Source: CAYHMW01 sp964357925 (GTDB lineage: Bacteria > Patescibacteriota > Microgenomatia > UBA8517). From it: a stretch of DNA of 34,904 nucleotides. Under the pieces are notes generated by a model. The model did not search any database. It was given only the letters and a program-made list of their open reading frames with translations, and was not told where the DNA came from. The translations under genes were made by a program, and so were the position numbers. The stretch lies in NCBI GenBank assembly GCA_964357925.1, contig CAYHMW010000012.1, positions 1-34,904 on the forward strand, read 5' to 3'. This document shows, one piece after another, positions 14,494 through 22,914 of this stretch (its first letter is position 1; every line of letters starts with the position of its first letter).

Positions 14494-15951
14494 CTAATAC
14501 GCTTGCGCGAAATACCATACCTGACTCGCAGGCTTTTTGCAATAAACACATTCTCCTTCATTCACATTCTCATCAATTCTTCGAAGGCGAGTGCTTGCCT
14601 TGGTTTCCTCTTTGATTTTAATTTCACATTCTGGATTTCCACACCACAATGCCCTGATAAACCCTCGTTTTTCACTCATAATCCCGCGAAACTCATCATA
14701 ATTTTTCGCTTCATAAGTATGATCACTTAAAAACTTTGAAGCCTTTTGATAAAGCGAGTCTTGTATTCCATCAAGCAAACTATTTACTTCATCAATCAGC
14801 GATTCCAACTTTACACTAAGTTTCTCCCCATCATCTCGTCTTACAACAGTCAAGCTTTTATCAGACACCTCCCGCGGCCCGATTTCAACCCTAAGAGGCA
14901 CACCTTTTACTTCCCACTCATTAAACTTCCTCCCCACAGTCTGTCCATCGCGATTGTCCACATACACACGGATACCAGATCCACTCAACTCTCTTACAAC
15001 TTCCTCAACGTAACCATCCAAGCTTGCCCTGAGCGAAGTCGAAGGGTCATCGGTTCCCCCAACAGGAATTATCACAACCTGATACGTTGCCACACGAGGT
15101 GGCAAAATAAGCCCGTGATCATCACCATGTGTCAAAAATAGCCCACCCAATGCTCGCCACGACATTCCCCACGAAGTTTGCCACACAAAGTCAGTAGTAC
15201 TCTCTCTGTTTTGAAATGTTATCTCAAAAGCCTTGCTAAAATTCTGTCCCAAATTATGCGAAGTCGCGGCCTGCAGTGCCTTTCCATCCGGCATTAAAGC
15301 CTCGATTGTATATGTAGTTTTAGCCCCAGCAAATTTCTCACTGTCACTCTTTACACCCAAGAGAGCCGGGAGTGCAAAATAATCTTCATAAATACGTCTA
15401 TACCACTCAAGAGCAAGAAAAACCATATCAGTAGCCTCTCCTTCAGTCTCATGAGCAGTATGGCCCTCCTGCCATAAAAATTCGCTAGTTCGGAGAAATA
15501 GGTGAGTCCTCTTTTCCCACCTCACGACACTATTCCACTGATTAATTTTTAGAGGCAAGTCGCGCCAGGAACTAACCCATTTTTTGTACATTTCATACAT
15601 TATGGTTTCACTGGTCGGCCGCACAACAATTGGCTCCGCCAAATCCTCCCCACCAGCTTTTGTAACAACAGCAAGCTCCGGCGAAAATCCCTCAACATGC
15701 TCCTTTTCCCGATTGATGAGAGACATCGGAATAAACATGGGGAAGTAGGCGTTTTTAACATCTGCCTCTTTCATGAATTCGTTAAATGCATTCTGTACAA
15801 TCTCCCAAATTGCATAACCATATGGCCGAAAGACCATAGTGCCGCGTACAGGGCCATAATCAGCAATCTCTGCCTTCTGAAGTACATCTGTATACCACTC
15901 GCTCAAATCAACACTGCGTTTTTTCAGTTCCTTTTTCTCTCGATCCTCCAT
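14494..15951 (-). CDS. proS: prolyl-tRNA synthetase (eukaryote/archaeal-like type)
   Basis: A 485-residue class II synthetase charging tRNA-Pro, of the short type without an editing insertion and with a C-terminal zinc-binding domain. It shows RPTSETIMY, the motif 2 region (VVRWEKRTHLFLRTSEFLWQ), EGHTAHE, FNEWEVKGVPLRVEIGPRE in the anticodon-binding domain, CGNPEC/CVYCKK cysteines, and the characteristic C-terminal YFAQAY. Residues about 302-310 (DPSTSLRAS) come from a GC-rich repeat in the loop after VVIIPVGG. The ATG at 15951 is 6 bases after TGTTAGAAT, so the gene is leaderless. Confidence 0.95.
   Translation of the reverse strand: MEDREKKELKKRSVDLSEWYTDVLQKAEIADYGPVRGTMVFRPYGYAIWEIVQNAFNEFMKEADVKNAYFPMFIPMSLINREKEHVEGFSPELAVVTKAGGEDLAEPIVVRPTSETIMYEMYKKWVSSWRDLPLKINQWNSVVRWEKRTHLFLRTSEFLWQEGHTAHETEGEATDMVFLALEWYRRIYEDYFALPALLGVKSDSEKFAGAKTTYTIEALMPDGKALQAATSHNLGQNFSKAFEITFQNRESTTDFVWQTSWGMSWRALGGLFLTHGDDHGLILPPRVATYQVVIIPVGGTDDPSTSLRASLDGYVEEVVRELSGSGIRVYVDNRDGQTVGRKFNEWEVKGVPLRVEIGPREVSDKSLTVVRRDDGEKLSVKLESLIDEVNSLLDGIQDSLYQKASKFLSDHTYEAKNYDEFRGIMSEKRGFIRALWCGNPECEIKIKEETKASTRLRRIDENVNEGECVYCKKPASQVWYFAQAY
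15022..15048. repeat. imperfect palindromic element inside proS
   Basis: GCTTGCCCTGAGCGAAGTCG followed by AAGGGTC, a GC-rich imperfect palindrome with CCCT/AGGG arms. It is in frame with proS and encodes DPSTSLRAS. It resembles a dispersed repeat type that I have seen in other bacterial genomes; there is a single copy in this window. Confidence 0.55.
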
Positions 15952-15957
15952 AGGCGT

Positions 15958-15966
15958 ATTCTAACA
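15958..15966 (-). promoter_or_regulatory. extended -10 promoter, leaderless proS
   Basis: TGTTAGAAT on the - strand, with exactly 6 bases before the ATG at 15951. The 92 bases between rseP and proS hold nothing else recognisable. Confidence 0.6.
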
Positions 15967-16043
15967 TGAGATTCTTCCTGTTTGAAAACACTTTGTTAGG
16001 ATTACGATTGTAGAAAGGCAGCTTTATCCACTTGAAGTAATTT

Positions 16044-17162
16044 TTATACTCCCAAAATATTCTCCACAAATTGAGTTAAAGAACCTGCTCGTATAAGCTT
16101 CGGAATTTCAGTTGCAGTCATCAGAAGAACCAAGCCCATAAGAATCGCCATCCCGGCAGTTTGCATGTAAAGCTCAATCTTTGGTGCTAATTTTTTTCCA
16201 CCTGTTAAAGCTTCGACAATAACCAATAAAACTCGTGAACCATCAAGTGGAGGAAAAGGAATTAAGTTAACAAGCGCCAAATTTACAGAAATCACGGCCG
16301 TAAACTCCATTAGTGGTAAAAGTCCAAACCGTACAAACTCTGCCAATACGGCAGTCACGGTCAGTGGACCACCGACGCCCTGTGGCACATCTCCCCGACT
16401 CGCCTCCTTAAATATCCCTCCGAGTCCTTTCAAAATTCTTACACTCAAAAAATAGGTCTTATCAATACCATATCTGACATATGCAAAAGGCGCCTGAATC
16501 AGTGTCGGTTCTACGATTTCATTCGCAGTAAACACAATTCCAAGTGCACCTTGGCCCTCCGGGGGATTAATCCTCGGAGTCAGTTTAAGAAAATGATATC
16601 CATTTATTCCTTCAATAGTCCGCAGAACCGTCAACTCAATCTCCCGATTTTTTTTCTCCTCAAGAAGCGGCTGAAGATACTCCGTATACGTCAGATTAAC
16701 GCCATCGATCTCAACTATTCTATCGTCCGATACAATCCCAACAACCTGAGCTGGAGACCCCTCCGCCACCTCGAGCACCTTTATCCCCTTTGGCAAACTA
16801 CCAACGACAGCACCAACTATTGCAAAAACGACCGCAGCAAAAATAAAGTTAGCTGTAACCCCAGCCAGCGACACCGCCAATCGAACACTCTTCGACTTAT
16901 TCAAAAAAGCTCTTTTAGGCTCTGTCACACCATCAGAAGTTGTCTCTCCATGAAGTCTTACAAAACCCCCAAGTGGTAACCAGTTAATAGAGTAAATAGT
17001 TTCTCCTATTTTTTTGCCGAAAGCCCTTGGAGGGTATCCGATCCCAAATTCCTCCACCCACACTCCACATCGCTTAGCCACAATAAAATGCCCTAGCTCG
17101 TGCACCAAAACAAGGATTGAGAGGGAAACTAAAGCACCAAGAACCAAAAACAAAGTTTCCAT
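16044..17162 (-). CDS. rseP: RseP-like M50 intramembrane metalloprotease
   Basis: A 372-residue site-2-type protease that cuts membrane-embedded substrates such as anti-sigma factors or signal-peptide remnants. The active site HELGH is in the first membrane helix (near residue 21). A single PDZ domain follows (about 115-200, with VVGIVSDDRIVEIDG), and the second zinc ligand lies in LVNLIPFPPLDGSR. Four membrane segments are expected. The start overlaps the frr stop (TGATG). The placement after rpsB-tsf-frr recalls the conserved bacterial order rpsB-tsf-pyrH-frr-...-rseP, with intermediate genes missing. Confidence 0.93.
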   Translation of the reverse strand: METLFLVLGALVSLSILVLVHELGHFIVAKRCGVWVEEFGIGYPPRAFGKKIGETIYSINWLPLGGFVRLHGETTSDGVTEPKRAFLNKSKSVRLAVSLAGVTANFIFAAVVFAIVGAVVGSLPKGIKVLEVAEGSPAQVVGIVSDDRIVEIDGVNLTYTEYLQPLLEEKKNREIELTVLRTIEGINGYHFLKLTPRINPPEGQGALGIVFTANEIVEPTLIQAPFAYVRYGIDKTYFLSVRILKGLGGIFKEASRGDVPQGVGGPLTVTAVLAEFVRFGLLPLMEFTAVISVNLALVNLIPFPPLDGSRVLLVIVEALTGGKKLAPKIELYMQTAGMAILMGLVLLMTATEIPKLIRAGSLTQFVENILGV

Positions 17163-17716
17163 CAGATTTGAAGCAATTCCTGTTCCTTTGCCCGTCCAAG
17201 CTCCTCAACTTTGTCTGTATATTCATCCACCATTTTCTGAAGTTCCTTTTCAAATCTCATCTTTTCATCCTCAGAGATTTGTTTTTCTTCAAATCTCCGC
17301 TTAATATCTTTCATTTCATCCCCGCGAACTTGACGAATCATTACGCGTGCACTTTCAACCTTTGTCCCCAGAAGTTTAACAAATCTCTCACGATCCTCAC
17401 CAGTCATAGGCGGAACAACAATTCGGATAACATCACCGTCAATATTTGGGTTTATCCCAACATTTGCAGCCAAAATCCCTTTCTTAATATCACCAATAAT
17501 CGACTTATCCCACGGCTCAATAACAAGTGCGTGCGGATCTTGAACATTTATCGAAGCAAGCTCACGTATTTTAAGTCTCTGTGCACCGCCATAAGCAGGA
17601 ACATCAATATCTTCAACCATAGACGAAGCAGCCCTACCAGTACGAATCGAGCGCATATCAGCTAAAAGTGCAGCCAGCGCCCCCTCCATTCGCCCCTTAA
17701 TAGTTGGCGTATCCAT
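17162..17716 (-). CDS. frr: ribosome recycling factor
   Basis: A 184-residue factor that splits post-termination ribosomes with EF-G. It has the three-helix-bundle features: GRMEGALAALLADMRSIRTG at the N-terminus, VPAYGGAQRLKIRELASINV, and the C-terminal helix with KLLGTKVESARVMIRQVRGD and the Lys/Glu-rich tail. The frame is open to 17755, but the ATG at 17716 matches the family N-terminus and is 7 bases after the extended -10 TGTTATACT, so the transcript is probably leaderless. It therefore has its own promoter in the short gap after tsf. Confidence 0.96.
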   Translation of the reverse strand: MDTPTIKGRMEGALAALLADMRSIRTGRAASSMVEDIDVPAYGGAQRLKIRELASINVQDPHALVIEPWDKSIIGDIKKGILAANVGINPNIDGDVIRIVVPPMTGEDRERFVKLLGTKVESARVMIRQVRGDEMKDIKRRFEEKQISEDEKMRFEKELQKMVDEYTDKVEELGRAKEQELLQI

Positions 17717-17723
17717 TCTAAGA

Positions 17724-17732
17724 AGTATAACA
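17724..17732 (-). promoter_or_regulatory. extended -10 promoter, leaderless frr
   Basis: TGTTATACT on the - strand, 7 bases before the ATG at 17716, in the gap after the tsf stop at 17739. Confidence 0.55.
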
Positions 17733-17738
17733 GAAGTT

Positions 17739-18206
17739 TTACTCCCCAATCTCAAACCTCTGAAGTCTCCCCAACCTCACATTTTCTCCCGTCTTTGTTA
17801 TTACTTCTTTTATCAGGTCCCCAATAGTTTTGGAGGGTTCCTTTATAAAATCCTGACTCAAAAGTTCTTCTGAGTCTTTAGGATTCATAGAAGCCACTTG
17901 CATTGCAATAGAATCTGCGAGCTCTCGAAAAAGTTCATTCTTTGCCACAAAATCTGTCTCGCAAAGTAGCTCCACAAGCGCAGCAATTTTTCCTGTGTGA
18001 TGAGTATAGGCAACCACAAGACCTTGCCCGGTAGTCCTATCGGATTTCTTCTCAACTTTGAGAAACCCTTCTTTTCTTAAAATTTCTACAGCCTTGTCAC
18101 GATCACCGTCAACTTCCTCCAAAACCTGTTTTGCGCGCAAAATAGGAGCCCCACTCTCAACCCTCACCGCTCTTATTAAATCAGCCGTAACTTTATTATT
18201 GCTCAT
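17739..18206 (-). CDS. tsf: elongation factor Ts, minimal form
   Basis: A 155-residue nucleotide exchange factor for EF-Tu. It has the N-terminal UBA-like module (VTADLIRAVRVESGAPI) and a single core with the hallmark ETDFVAKN. At 155 residues it is far shorter than the 280-300 residue E. coli type and lacks the second subdomain, as in thermophile and organellar short forms. The frame is open to 18218, but MSNNKVTADL at 18206 matches the family start. Upstream bases are a family B palindromic element occupying the gap to rpsB; no ideal Shine-Dalgarno sequence is seen. Confidence 0.95.
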   Translation of the reverse strand: MSNNKVTADLIRAVRVESGAPILRAKQVLEEVDGDRDKAVEILRKEGFLKVEKKSDRTTGQGLVVAYTHHTGKIAALVELLCETDFVAKNELFRELADSIAMQVASMNPKDSEELLSQDFIKEPSKTIGDLIKEVITKTGENVRLGRLQRFEIGE

Positions 18207-18213
18207 ATCGCTT

Positions 18214-18240
18214 GTCATCCCGGACTTGATCCCGGATCTA
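18214..18240. repeat. family B palindromic element between rpsB and tsf
   Basis: GTCATCCCGGACTTGATCCC followed by GGATCTA. It fills the space between the rpsB stop (18243) and the tsf start (18206). Its - strand end GGGATGA could act as a weak ribosome-binding sequence. Confidence 0.7.
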
Positions 18241-18242
18241 AA

Positions 18243-18983
18243 TCATTTCTTAACCGCCTTTTTCTTAGCTTTCACCTTTCCAGTTTTAACAACCTTAGCT
18301 GGCTTTGTATTCAACATAGCATCTAGAAAAACTTGAAGTACATACTCAATCGCACTCGTAGCGTCATCGTTCATAGGCACAGGATAAGCCACCTCTCCTG
18401 GATCAGAATTAGTGTCAACAATACCAACAACAGTAACTTTCCTTTCCTTCGCCTCGCGGAGAGCAGAGTGTTCCCGATGAATATCAACAATGACCACTGC
18501 ATCCGGTAACTTCTCCATTGTGGAAATTCCACCGACTGCTAGCTCAAGCTTCTCAATCTTACGCTCAATATCAAGTCGTTCCTTTTTGGTGTAGTACTTA
18601 TATTTCCCAGAAGCCATGTCCTCCTTTAACTCAGCAAGTTTCCGAACTGATTTTCTAATCTGATCGAAATTAGTCAAAGTCCCACCAAGCCATCGCTCAT
18701 CCACATATGGCTGCCCCAAGAGCCTCGCAACTTCAATAATCTTCGCTTTTGCATTTTTCTTGGTACCCACAAACAACACAACCTTGCCTTCTCGTTGAAG
18801 CTCTTGAAGATATTGAGAAGCATTGAGTATGCATTCTTTAGTTTTCAAAAGATCAAAAATATGCACCCCACCACGAGAACCATAAATATATGGTTTCATT
18901 TTTGGATTCCACCTTTTGATTTGATGCCCAAAATGAGCACCTGCTTCAAGTAAAGCTTCCAGTGATACATCAATATTTTTCAT
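18243..18983 (-). CDS. rpsB: 30S ribosomal protein S2
   Basis: A 246-residue small-subunit protein. It shows the diagnostic LLEAGAHFGHQ near residue 10, RWNPKMKPYIYG, VLFVGTKKNAK, the RWLGGTLTNF signature and DAVVIVDIHREHSALREA, with a Lys-rich C-terminal tail. The frame is open to 18995, but MKNIDVSLE at 18983 matches the family start. rpsB-tsf is the usual conserved pair. Upstream, a 51-base family B palindromic element (18991-19041) lies within the leader. Stop is TGA. Confidence 0.97.
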   Translation of the reverse strand: MKNIDVSLEALLEAGAHFGHQIKRWNPKMKPYIYGSRGGVHIFDLLKTKECILNASQYLQELQREGKVVLFVGTKKNAKAKIIEVARLLGQPYVDERWLGGTLTNFDQIRKSVRKLAELKEDMASGKYKYYTKKERLDIERKIEKLELAVGGISTMEKLPDAVVIVDIHREHSALREAKERKVTVVGIVDTNSDPGEVAYPVPMNDDATSAIEYVLQVFLDAMLNTKPAKVVKTGKVKAKKKAVKK

Positions 18984-18990
18984 GGTCATT

Positions 18991-19041
18991 GTCATCCCGC
19001 ACTTGTTGACGCAGTCTTAAGCTACGCTTATGCGGGATCTA
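18991..19041. repeat. long family B palindromic element upstream of rpsB
   Basis: Starts GTCATCCCGCAC and ends ATGCGGGATCTA, with arms pairing around a longer centre that contains a second inverted pair (GACGCAGTCTTAAGCTACGC region). It lies 8 bases before the chosen rpsB start. The rest of the 123-base gap (18996-19118) shows no further feature. Confidence 0.7.
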
Positions 19042-19118
19042 ATTTTCTTGGTATTTTTATCCCCTTTTTCGTCCACTCGCCAGAAGTATCAGGGGAAGAC
19101 TGACAAGTGTGTGTATTC

Positions 19119-19970
19119 CTAACTAGCCCTAGTATACGCTGCTTCTACCAAATTCTCAAGCAAACACATCACGGTAACGGGTCCAACGCCACCCGGGACC
19201 GGAGTTATAAATGAAGCTTTTTCGGAAACACTTTCAAACTCAACGTCCCCATTCGGAGCCCCAACATCAATCACAATTGCGCCATCCTTCACCATCTCAC
19301 CCTTAATAATCCCCGGCACCCCAGTGGTACTTATTACAATATCAGCTGCTTTTACACGCTCAAGAAAGTTATCAGATTTACTACTTAGCCCATCCACCTC
19401 GAATCCCATCTCCGACAATTCCTTAACAAGTGGTGTCCCCACCATCCCTGTCGCCCCCACCACCGCCACGTTAAGCATGTCATCCCGCACTCCGATGCGG
19501 GATCTTAAAGCCTCTTCTAATATTTCAACCACTGCCTTACTTGTAGGGTGCAAAAATAGGCTATCCTCCCGAAGCCCATCGACATCCATCTTTCGAGGAA
19601 TTAAGTTAATTATCTCATCGGTTAGATCTTGAAGTGGTGCAGGCAGCGGCAGCTGAATCATAGTCCCATGCTCCCCGTGTTCAACAAACTCACCAATTCG
19701 CTTTTTCAACCTGATTAAAATTTCCTTTTTATTCTCCTCAATTTTAGAATCATCCCATTCCGTAGCGATACCAAAAATATGCACTCTCGCCCCAAGTTCA
19801 TTCGCCTTTTTCATCTTGAGGTCCGCATACATATGGCTCGCGGGATCACCACCAATAACAACCGAAGTCATCCTCGGCTGAATTCCTTTCTCCAGAAGCA
19901 CATCGATCCGCTTTTTCAACTTTTCCGCCATAATGGCAGCAAACGCCCTTCCATTAAATATTGTCGTCAT
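19119..19970 (-). CDS. folD: bifunctional methylene-THF dehydrogenase/cyclohydrolase
   Basis: A 283-residue enzyme converting 5,10-methylene-THF to 10-formyl-THF in the cytoplasm. It shows SHMYADLKMKKANELG carrying the catalytic-type lysine, GTMIQLPLP (102-110), KMDVDGL (127-133), the Rossmann loop VVGATGMVG (170-178) and PVPGGVGPVTVMCLLEN. Residues 156-165 (RSRIGVRDDM) are encoded by a family B palindromic element placed in the linker before the NADP domain. The ATG at 19970 fits the family start; a longer frame to 20057 runs into glyA. TACACT lies 7 bases before it. Its product feeds Fmt. Confidence 0.94.
   Translation of the reverse strand: MTTIFNGRAFAAIMAEKLKKRIDVLLEKGIQPRMTSVVIGGDPASHMYADLKMKKANELGARVHIFGIATEWDDSKIEENKKEILIRLKKRIGEFVEHGEHGTMIQLPLPAPLQDLTDEIINLIPRKMDVDGLREDSLFLHPTSKAVVEILEEALRSRIGVRDDMLNVAVVGATGMVGTPLVKELSEMGFEVDGLSSKSDNFLERVKAADIVISTTGVPGIIKGEMVKDGAIVIDVGAPNGDVEFESVSEKASFITPVPGGVGPVTVMCLLENLVEAAYTRAS
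19479..19506. repeat. family B palindromic element inside folD
   Basis: GTCATCCCGCACTCCGATGC followed by GGGATCTT, a near-perfect palindrome in frame in folD, encoding RSRIGVRDDM from the - strand. It closely matches 33427-33454 in fmt. Confidence 0.85.
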
Positions 19971-19998
19971 AATCTGAAGTGTAAAATATTCCCTATTT

Positions 19999-21243
19999 TT
20001 AGGCAAATTTCTTGGGGATCGGATGAGCCTTACAAAAAATTTTAACCTCCTTAGCAATCCGCCTTATCTCGCGCTCATTCTCCATATTCTCCACCGTACT
20101 ATTTATAAACACCGCAATCGTCTTCATATCTTTCTTTACTAAACCCCTCGTAGTCAATCCAGGCGTCCCAATTCTAATACCTGATGGATTCATTGGAGGA
20201 TTCGGATCATTGGGCACCGCATTATAATTAACAATTATCCCTACTTGTTCAAGTGCAATAGCCACCGGCTTTCCAAGCGTCCCCTTGGTCCGCATATCCA
20301 CAAGCATCAAGTGGTTATCTGTCCCCCCACTACTGATATCAAAACCCAGCTTAATCAATTCCTCAGACAATACCTTCGCGTTTTCAACCACTTGTCTTGC
20401 ATAAAGCCGAAAAGCTTTACTCTGAGCTTCAAGAAGGGCAATCGCAATTCCAGCTGTTTGATTATCATGCGGCCCACCCTGAAGTCCCGGAAAAACAGCT
20501 CGATCAACCTTCTTGCTCATTTCAGGATCTCGTACGAGTCCCTTTTCAGTGACCATAATCATGGCCCCTCTCGGCCCACGAAGTGTTTTGTGAGTAGTTG
20601 TAGTCACAACATGAACATGAGGAACGGGTGACGGATGCACACCGGCCGCCACAAGTCCTGCAATATGGGAAATATCAGCCATTAAAATTGCATTAACACT
20701 CTCAGCAATCTCGCTAAACTTTTTCCACTCCAGTATCCGAGAATAAGCGGTAACTCCAGCAACAATCAATTTCGGTTTGTGTTTTTTCGCAAGTTTCTTA
20801 AGCTCCACATAATCAATCAATCCTTTATCGTTCAAACCATACTGCACACTATTAAAATATTTCCCTGAAAAAGTAATTTTTGGATGACCGTGAGTCAAAT
20901 GGCCTCCTGCAGACAACGACAAACCCATGATAGTATCCCCCGGTTCCAATAGCCCCATGTAAACCGCTGAATTCGCAGGCGATCCAGAATAAGGTTGAAC
21001 ATTCGCATGAGGGACACCAAACAAGCTCAAAGCCCGCTCAATCGCCAAATTTTCGACCTCATCAATTATCTGATTCCCCTGGTAATACCGCCTCCCAGGA
21101 TAACCCTCCGAGTATTTATTTATTAAAACTGATCCAACTGCGCGTCTTACATCAACTGAAGTGGTATTTTCAGAAGGGATCATCATGAGGGTCTCCCTCT
21201 GTCTCTTTTCTTCTTGTTTAATTAGTTGAAGTACACGATCCAT
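19999..21243 (-). CDS. glyA: serine hydroxymethyltransferase
   Basis: A 414-residue PLP enzyme making glycine and 5,10-methylene-THF from serine, the main one-carbon source. Family markers are IPSENTTS, NKYSEGYPGRRYYQG, LSLSAGGHLTHG, ADISHIAGLVAAG, the PLP-lysine motif VTTTTHKTLRGPRGA, and FPGLQGGPHDNQTAGIA. It is full length. The start is 4 bases after the tmk stop; the folD start lies 28 bases past its stop. With folD downstream, tmk upstream and thyA/folA divergent, it supplies methylene-THF to both formylation and dTMP synthesis. Confidence 0.97.
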   Translation of the reverse strand: MDRVLQLIKQEEKRQRETLMMIPSENTTSVDVRRAVGSVLINKYSEGYPGRRYYQGNQIIDEVENLAIERALSLFGVPHANVQPYSGSPANSAVYMGLLEPGDTIMGLSLSAGGHLTHGHPKITFSGKYFNSVQYGLNDKGLIDYVELKKLAKKHKPKLIVAGVTAYSRILEWKKFSEIAESVNAILMADISHIAGLVAAGVHPSPVPHVHVVTTTTHKTLRGPRGAMIMVTEKGLVRDPEMSKKVDRAVFPGLQGGPHDNQTAGIAIALLEAQSKAFRLYARQVVENAKVLSEELIKLGFDISSGGTDNHLMLVDMRTKGTLGKPVAIALEQVGIIVNYNAVPNDPNPPMNPSGIRIGTPGLTTRGLVKKDMKTIAVFINSTVENMENEREIRRIAKEVKIFCKAHPIPKKFA

Positions 21244-21247
21244 GCTT

Positions 21248-21892
21248 CTATTTTATTCCAAAAACGTCATTTAGCACTATGGAAACCTGTTTAGAGACAT
21301 CATCAATCGATGCCTCAGCATCAATCTTGTACCAAGGCACACCACTCCAATTTCGTTCAGCCATTCCCCGATAGCCATCAACCACGCGGCGGGTGTACTC
21401 AATTTCCTCATCATCAAATGGATCTCCATCTTTATGATTGGCATTTCTCATATGAGATGTTTCTGCTGATATATCAAGGAGAATTATTGCATTTGGCATA
21501 TATTCTCCCATCACCTCACGCGCGATCACCTCAATTACGCTGGGGTCGCCACCCTCACCATAACCCTGATACGCAGCAGTGGCCGCATAACTTCGATCAG
21601 ACAACACACTTTTTCCATCACTCAGATTCGGCGCAACCAAATTTTGTACCCACAAGCTCCTTGCCGCAAAAAACAACGCCATCTGATGATCCGCATTAAT
21701 AACACCTTTACCCTTCAGCTTAAAAATCAATTCTCTAATATGCTCTGCTGACTCTACCCCCCCTGGTTCTCTTGTGACAATGTGTGGCACAGTCTTCTCC
21801 AAAAGATATCCTGAAGCGATCGGCAATTGTGAAGTTTTACCCGACCCCCCAACACCCTCAAAAACAACAAATTTTTCCTCCCGCTCAATCAT
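21248..21892 (-). CDS. tmk: thymidylate kinase
   Basis: A 214-residue kinase phosphorylating dTMP to dTDP. It has the P-loop GVGGSGKTS near residue 12, TREPGG at about 40, the DRSY motif in LSDRSYAATAAYQG, and a lid region. In-frame ATGs occur at 21901, 21895 and 21892. A TATAAT on the - strand occupies 21905-21900, so 21901 lies inside the -10 box and cannot be the start; 21892 is 7 bases past it and is preferred, giving a leaderless mRNA. It heads tmk-glyA-folD, divergent from thyA. Confidence 0.94.
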   Translation of the reverse strand: MIEREEKFVVFEGVGGSGKTSQLPIASGYLLEKTVPHIVTREPGGVESAEHIRELIFKLKGKGVINADHQMALFFAARSLWVQNLVAPNLSDGKSVLSDRSYAATAAYQGYGEGGDPSVIEVIAREVMGEYMPNAIILLDISAETSHMRNANHKDGDPFDDEEIEYTRRVVDGYRGMAERNWSGVPWYKIDAEASIDDVSKQVSIVLNDVFGIK

Positions 21893-21899
21893 CATGGCC

Positions 21900-21905
21900 A
21901 TTATA
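21900..21905 (-). promoter_or_regulatory. -10 box, leaderless tmk
   Basis: A perfect TATAAT on the - strand that overlaps the most upstream in-frame ATG of tmk. It lies 7 bases before the ATG at 21892 and 4 before 21895, and decides the start. Confidence 0.55.
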
Positions 21906-21940
21906 GACTAATCTCGGAAAATACAATATATTGCTTTGAG

Positions 21941-22867
21941 ATGGCGCGCACCAAGCATCCCGAGTATCAATATTTAAATCTCCTTTCAGATATCCTCAAA
22001 AACGGAATCGCGTCAGGCGACAGAACCGGCACCGGCACCAAAAAAGTTCATGGCCGAATGCTCAAATTTGATTTAGCAAAAGGCTTCCCTCTTCTAACCA
22101 CCAAAAAAACCTGGTTCAAAGGAATTTTAATTGAGCTCTTATGGTTAATAAGTGGCGAAACAAACATTCGCCCACTTGTGCAAGAAGGTGTCCACATCTG
22201 GGATGACTGGCCATTCCAAAATTATTTAAAGTCAAAGAGTATTAAGCTAACTCCCAATACTCCAGAGTGGGACGAGGAAATTAAAATTTTTACAGACAAA
22301 ATAATTTCGGACGATAAATTCGCGAAACAATTTGGCGATCTCGGACCAGTCTATGGTAAGCAGTGGAGGAATTGGGAAGGGAGTGCTGGTAGTAGGGTGG
22401 ACCAACTCCAATTAGCAATCGATAAAATTATCAAGAAACCAGAAGACAGAAGGATTATTGTAAATGCCTGGAAAGTCGACGAAGTAGAAAGGATGGCACT
22501 CCCACCATGTCACGTAATGTATCAATTTGGAGTCCAAGGCGAAAAATTAAATCTTGGCATGTACCAACGCTCTGTAGACACTTTTTTGGGGCTTCCATTT
22601 AATATCGCCAGCTACGCGTTATTACTCACAATGGTTGCACACATTACAAACAAACGCCCAGGTGAGCTAACGCTATTCCTTTGGGACACCCACCTCTACA
22701 AAAACCATCTAAAGCAAGCCCGCGAACAGTTAAAACGAAAACCCTATAAGTTTCCCGCAATAAAAATTAAAAGAAAAGTTAAGAACATCGACGACTTTAA
22801 ATTCGAAGATTTCGAGTTAGTTGATTACCAATCCCACCCAAGCATCAAAGCTGAAATATCAGTATAA
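21941..22867 (+). CDS. thyA: thymidylate synthase (ThyA type)
   Basis: A 308-residue enzyme converting dUMP to dTMP with methylene-THF. It shows GDRTGTGT at residues 26-33, FPLLTTKKTWFKGILIELLWLISGETN, the catalytic cysteine in LPPCHVMYQF, and QRSVDTFLGLPFNIASYALLL. The C-terminal HPSIKAEISV carries a terminal Val, as usual. A TATATT (21927-21932) ends 8 bases before the ATG and TACAAT lies just before it, so the leader is very short. It begins the + strand dTMP arm, divergent from tmk, which acts on its product. Confidence 0.97.
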   Translation: MARTKHPEYQYLNLLSDILKNGIASGDRTGTGTKKVHGRMLKFDLAKGFPLLTTKKTWFKGILIELLWLISGETNIRPLVQEGVHIWDDWPFQNYLKSKSIKLTPNTPEWDEEIKIFTDKIISDDKFAKQFGDLGPVYGKQWRNWEGSAGSRVDQLQLAIDKIIKKPEDRRIIVNAWKVDEVERMALPPCHVMYQFGVQGEKLNLGMYQRSVDTFLGLPFNIASYALLLTMVAHITNKRPGELTLFLWDTHLYKNHLKQAREQLKRKPYKFPAIKIKRKVKNIDDFKFEDFELVDYQSHPSIKAEISV

Positions 22868-22888
22868 AAAATGTATAAATTATTTCAT

Positions 22889-22901
22889 CCGCCTCTGGCG
22901 G
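22889..22901. repeat. small GC-rich inverted repeat between thyA and folA
   Basis: CCGCC TCT GGCGG is a perfect 5-bp hairpin 14 bases before the folA start. It lacks a T run, so it is more likely a short repeat or leader hairpin than a terminator. Confidence 0.5.
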
Positions 22902-22914
22902 GACCAATAGCCGT

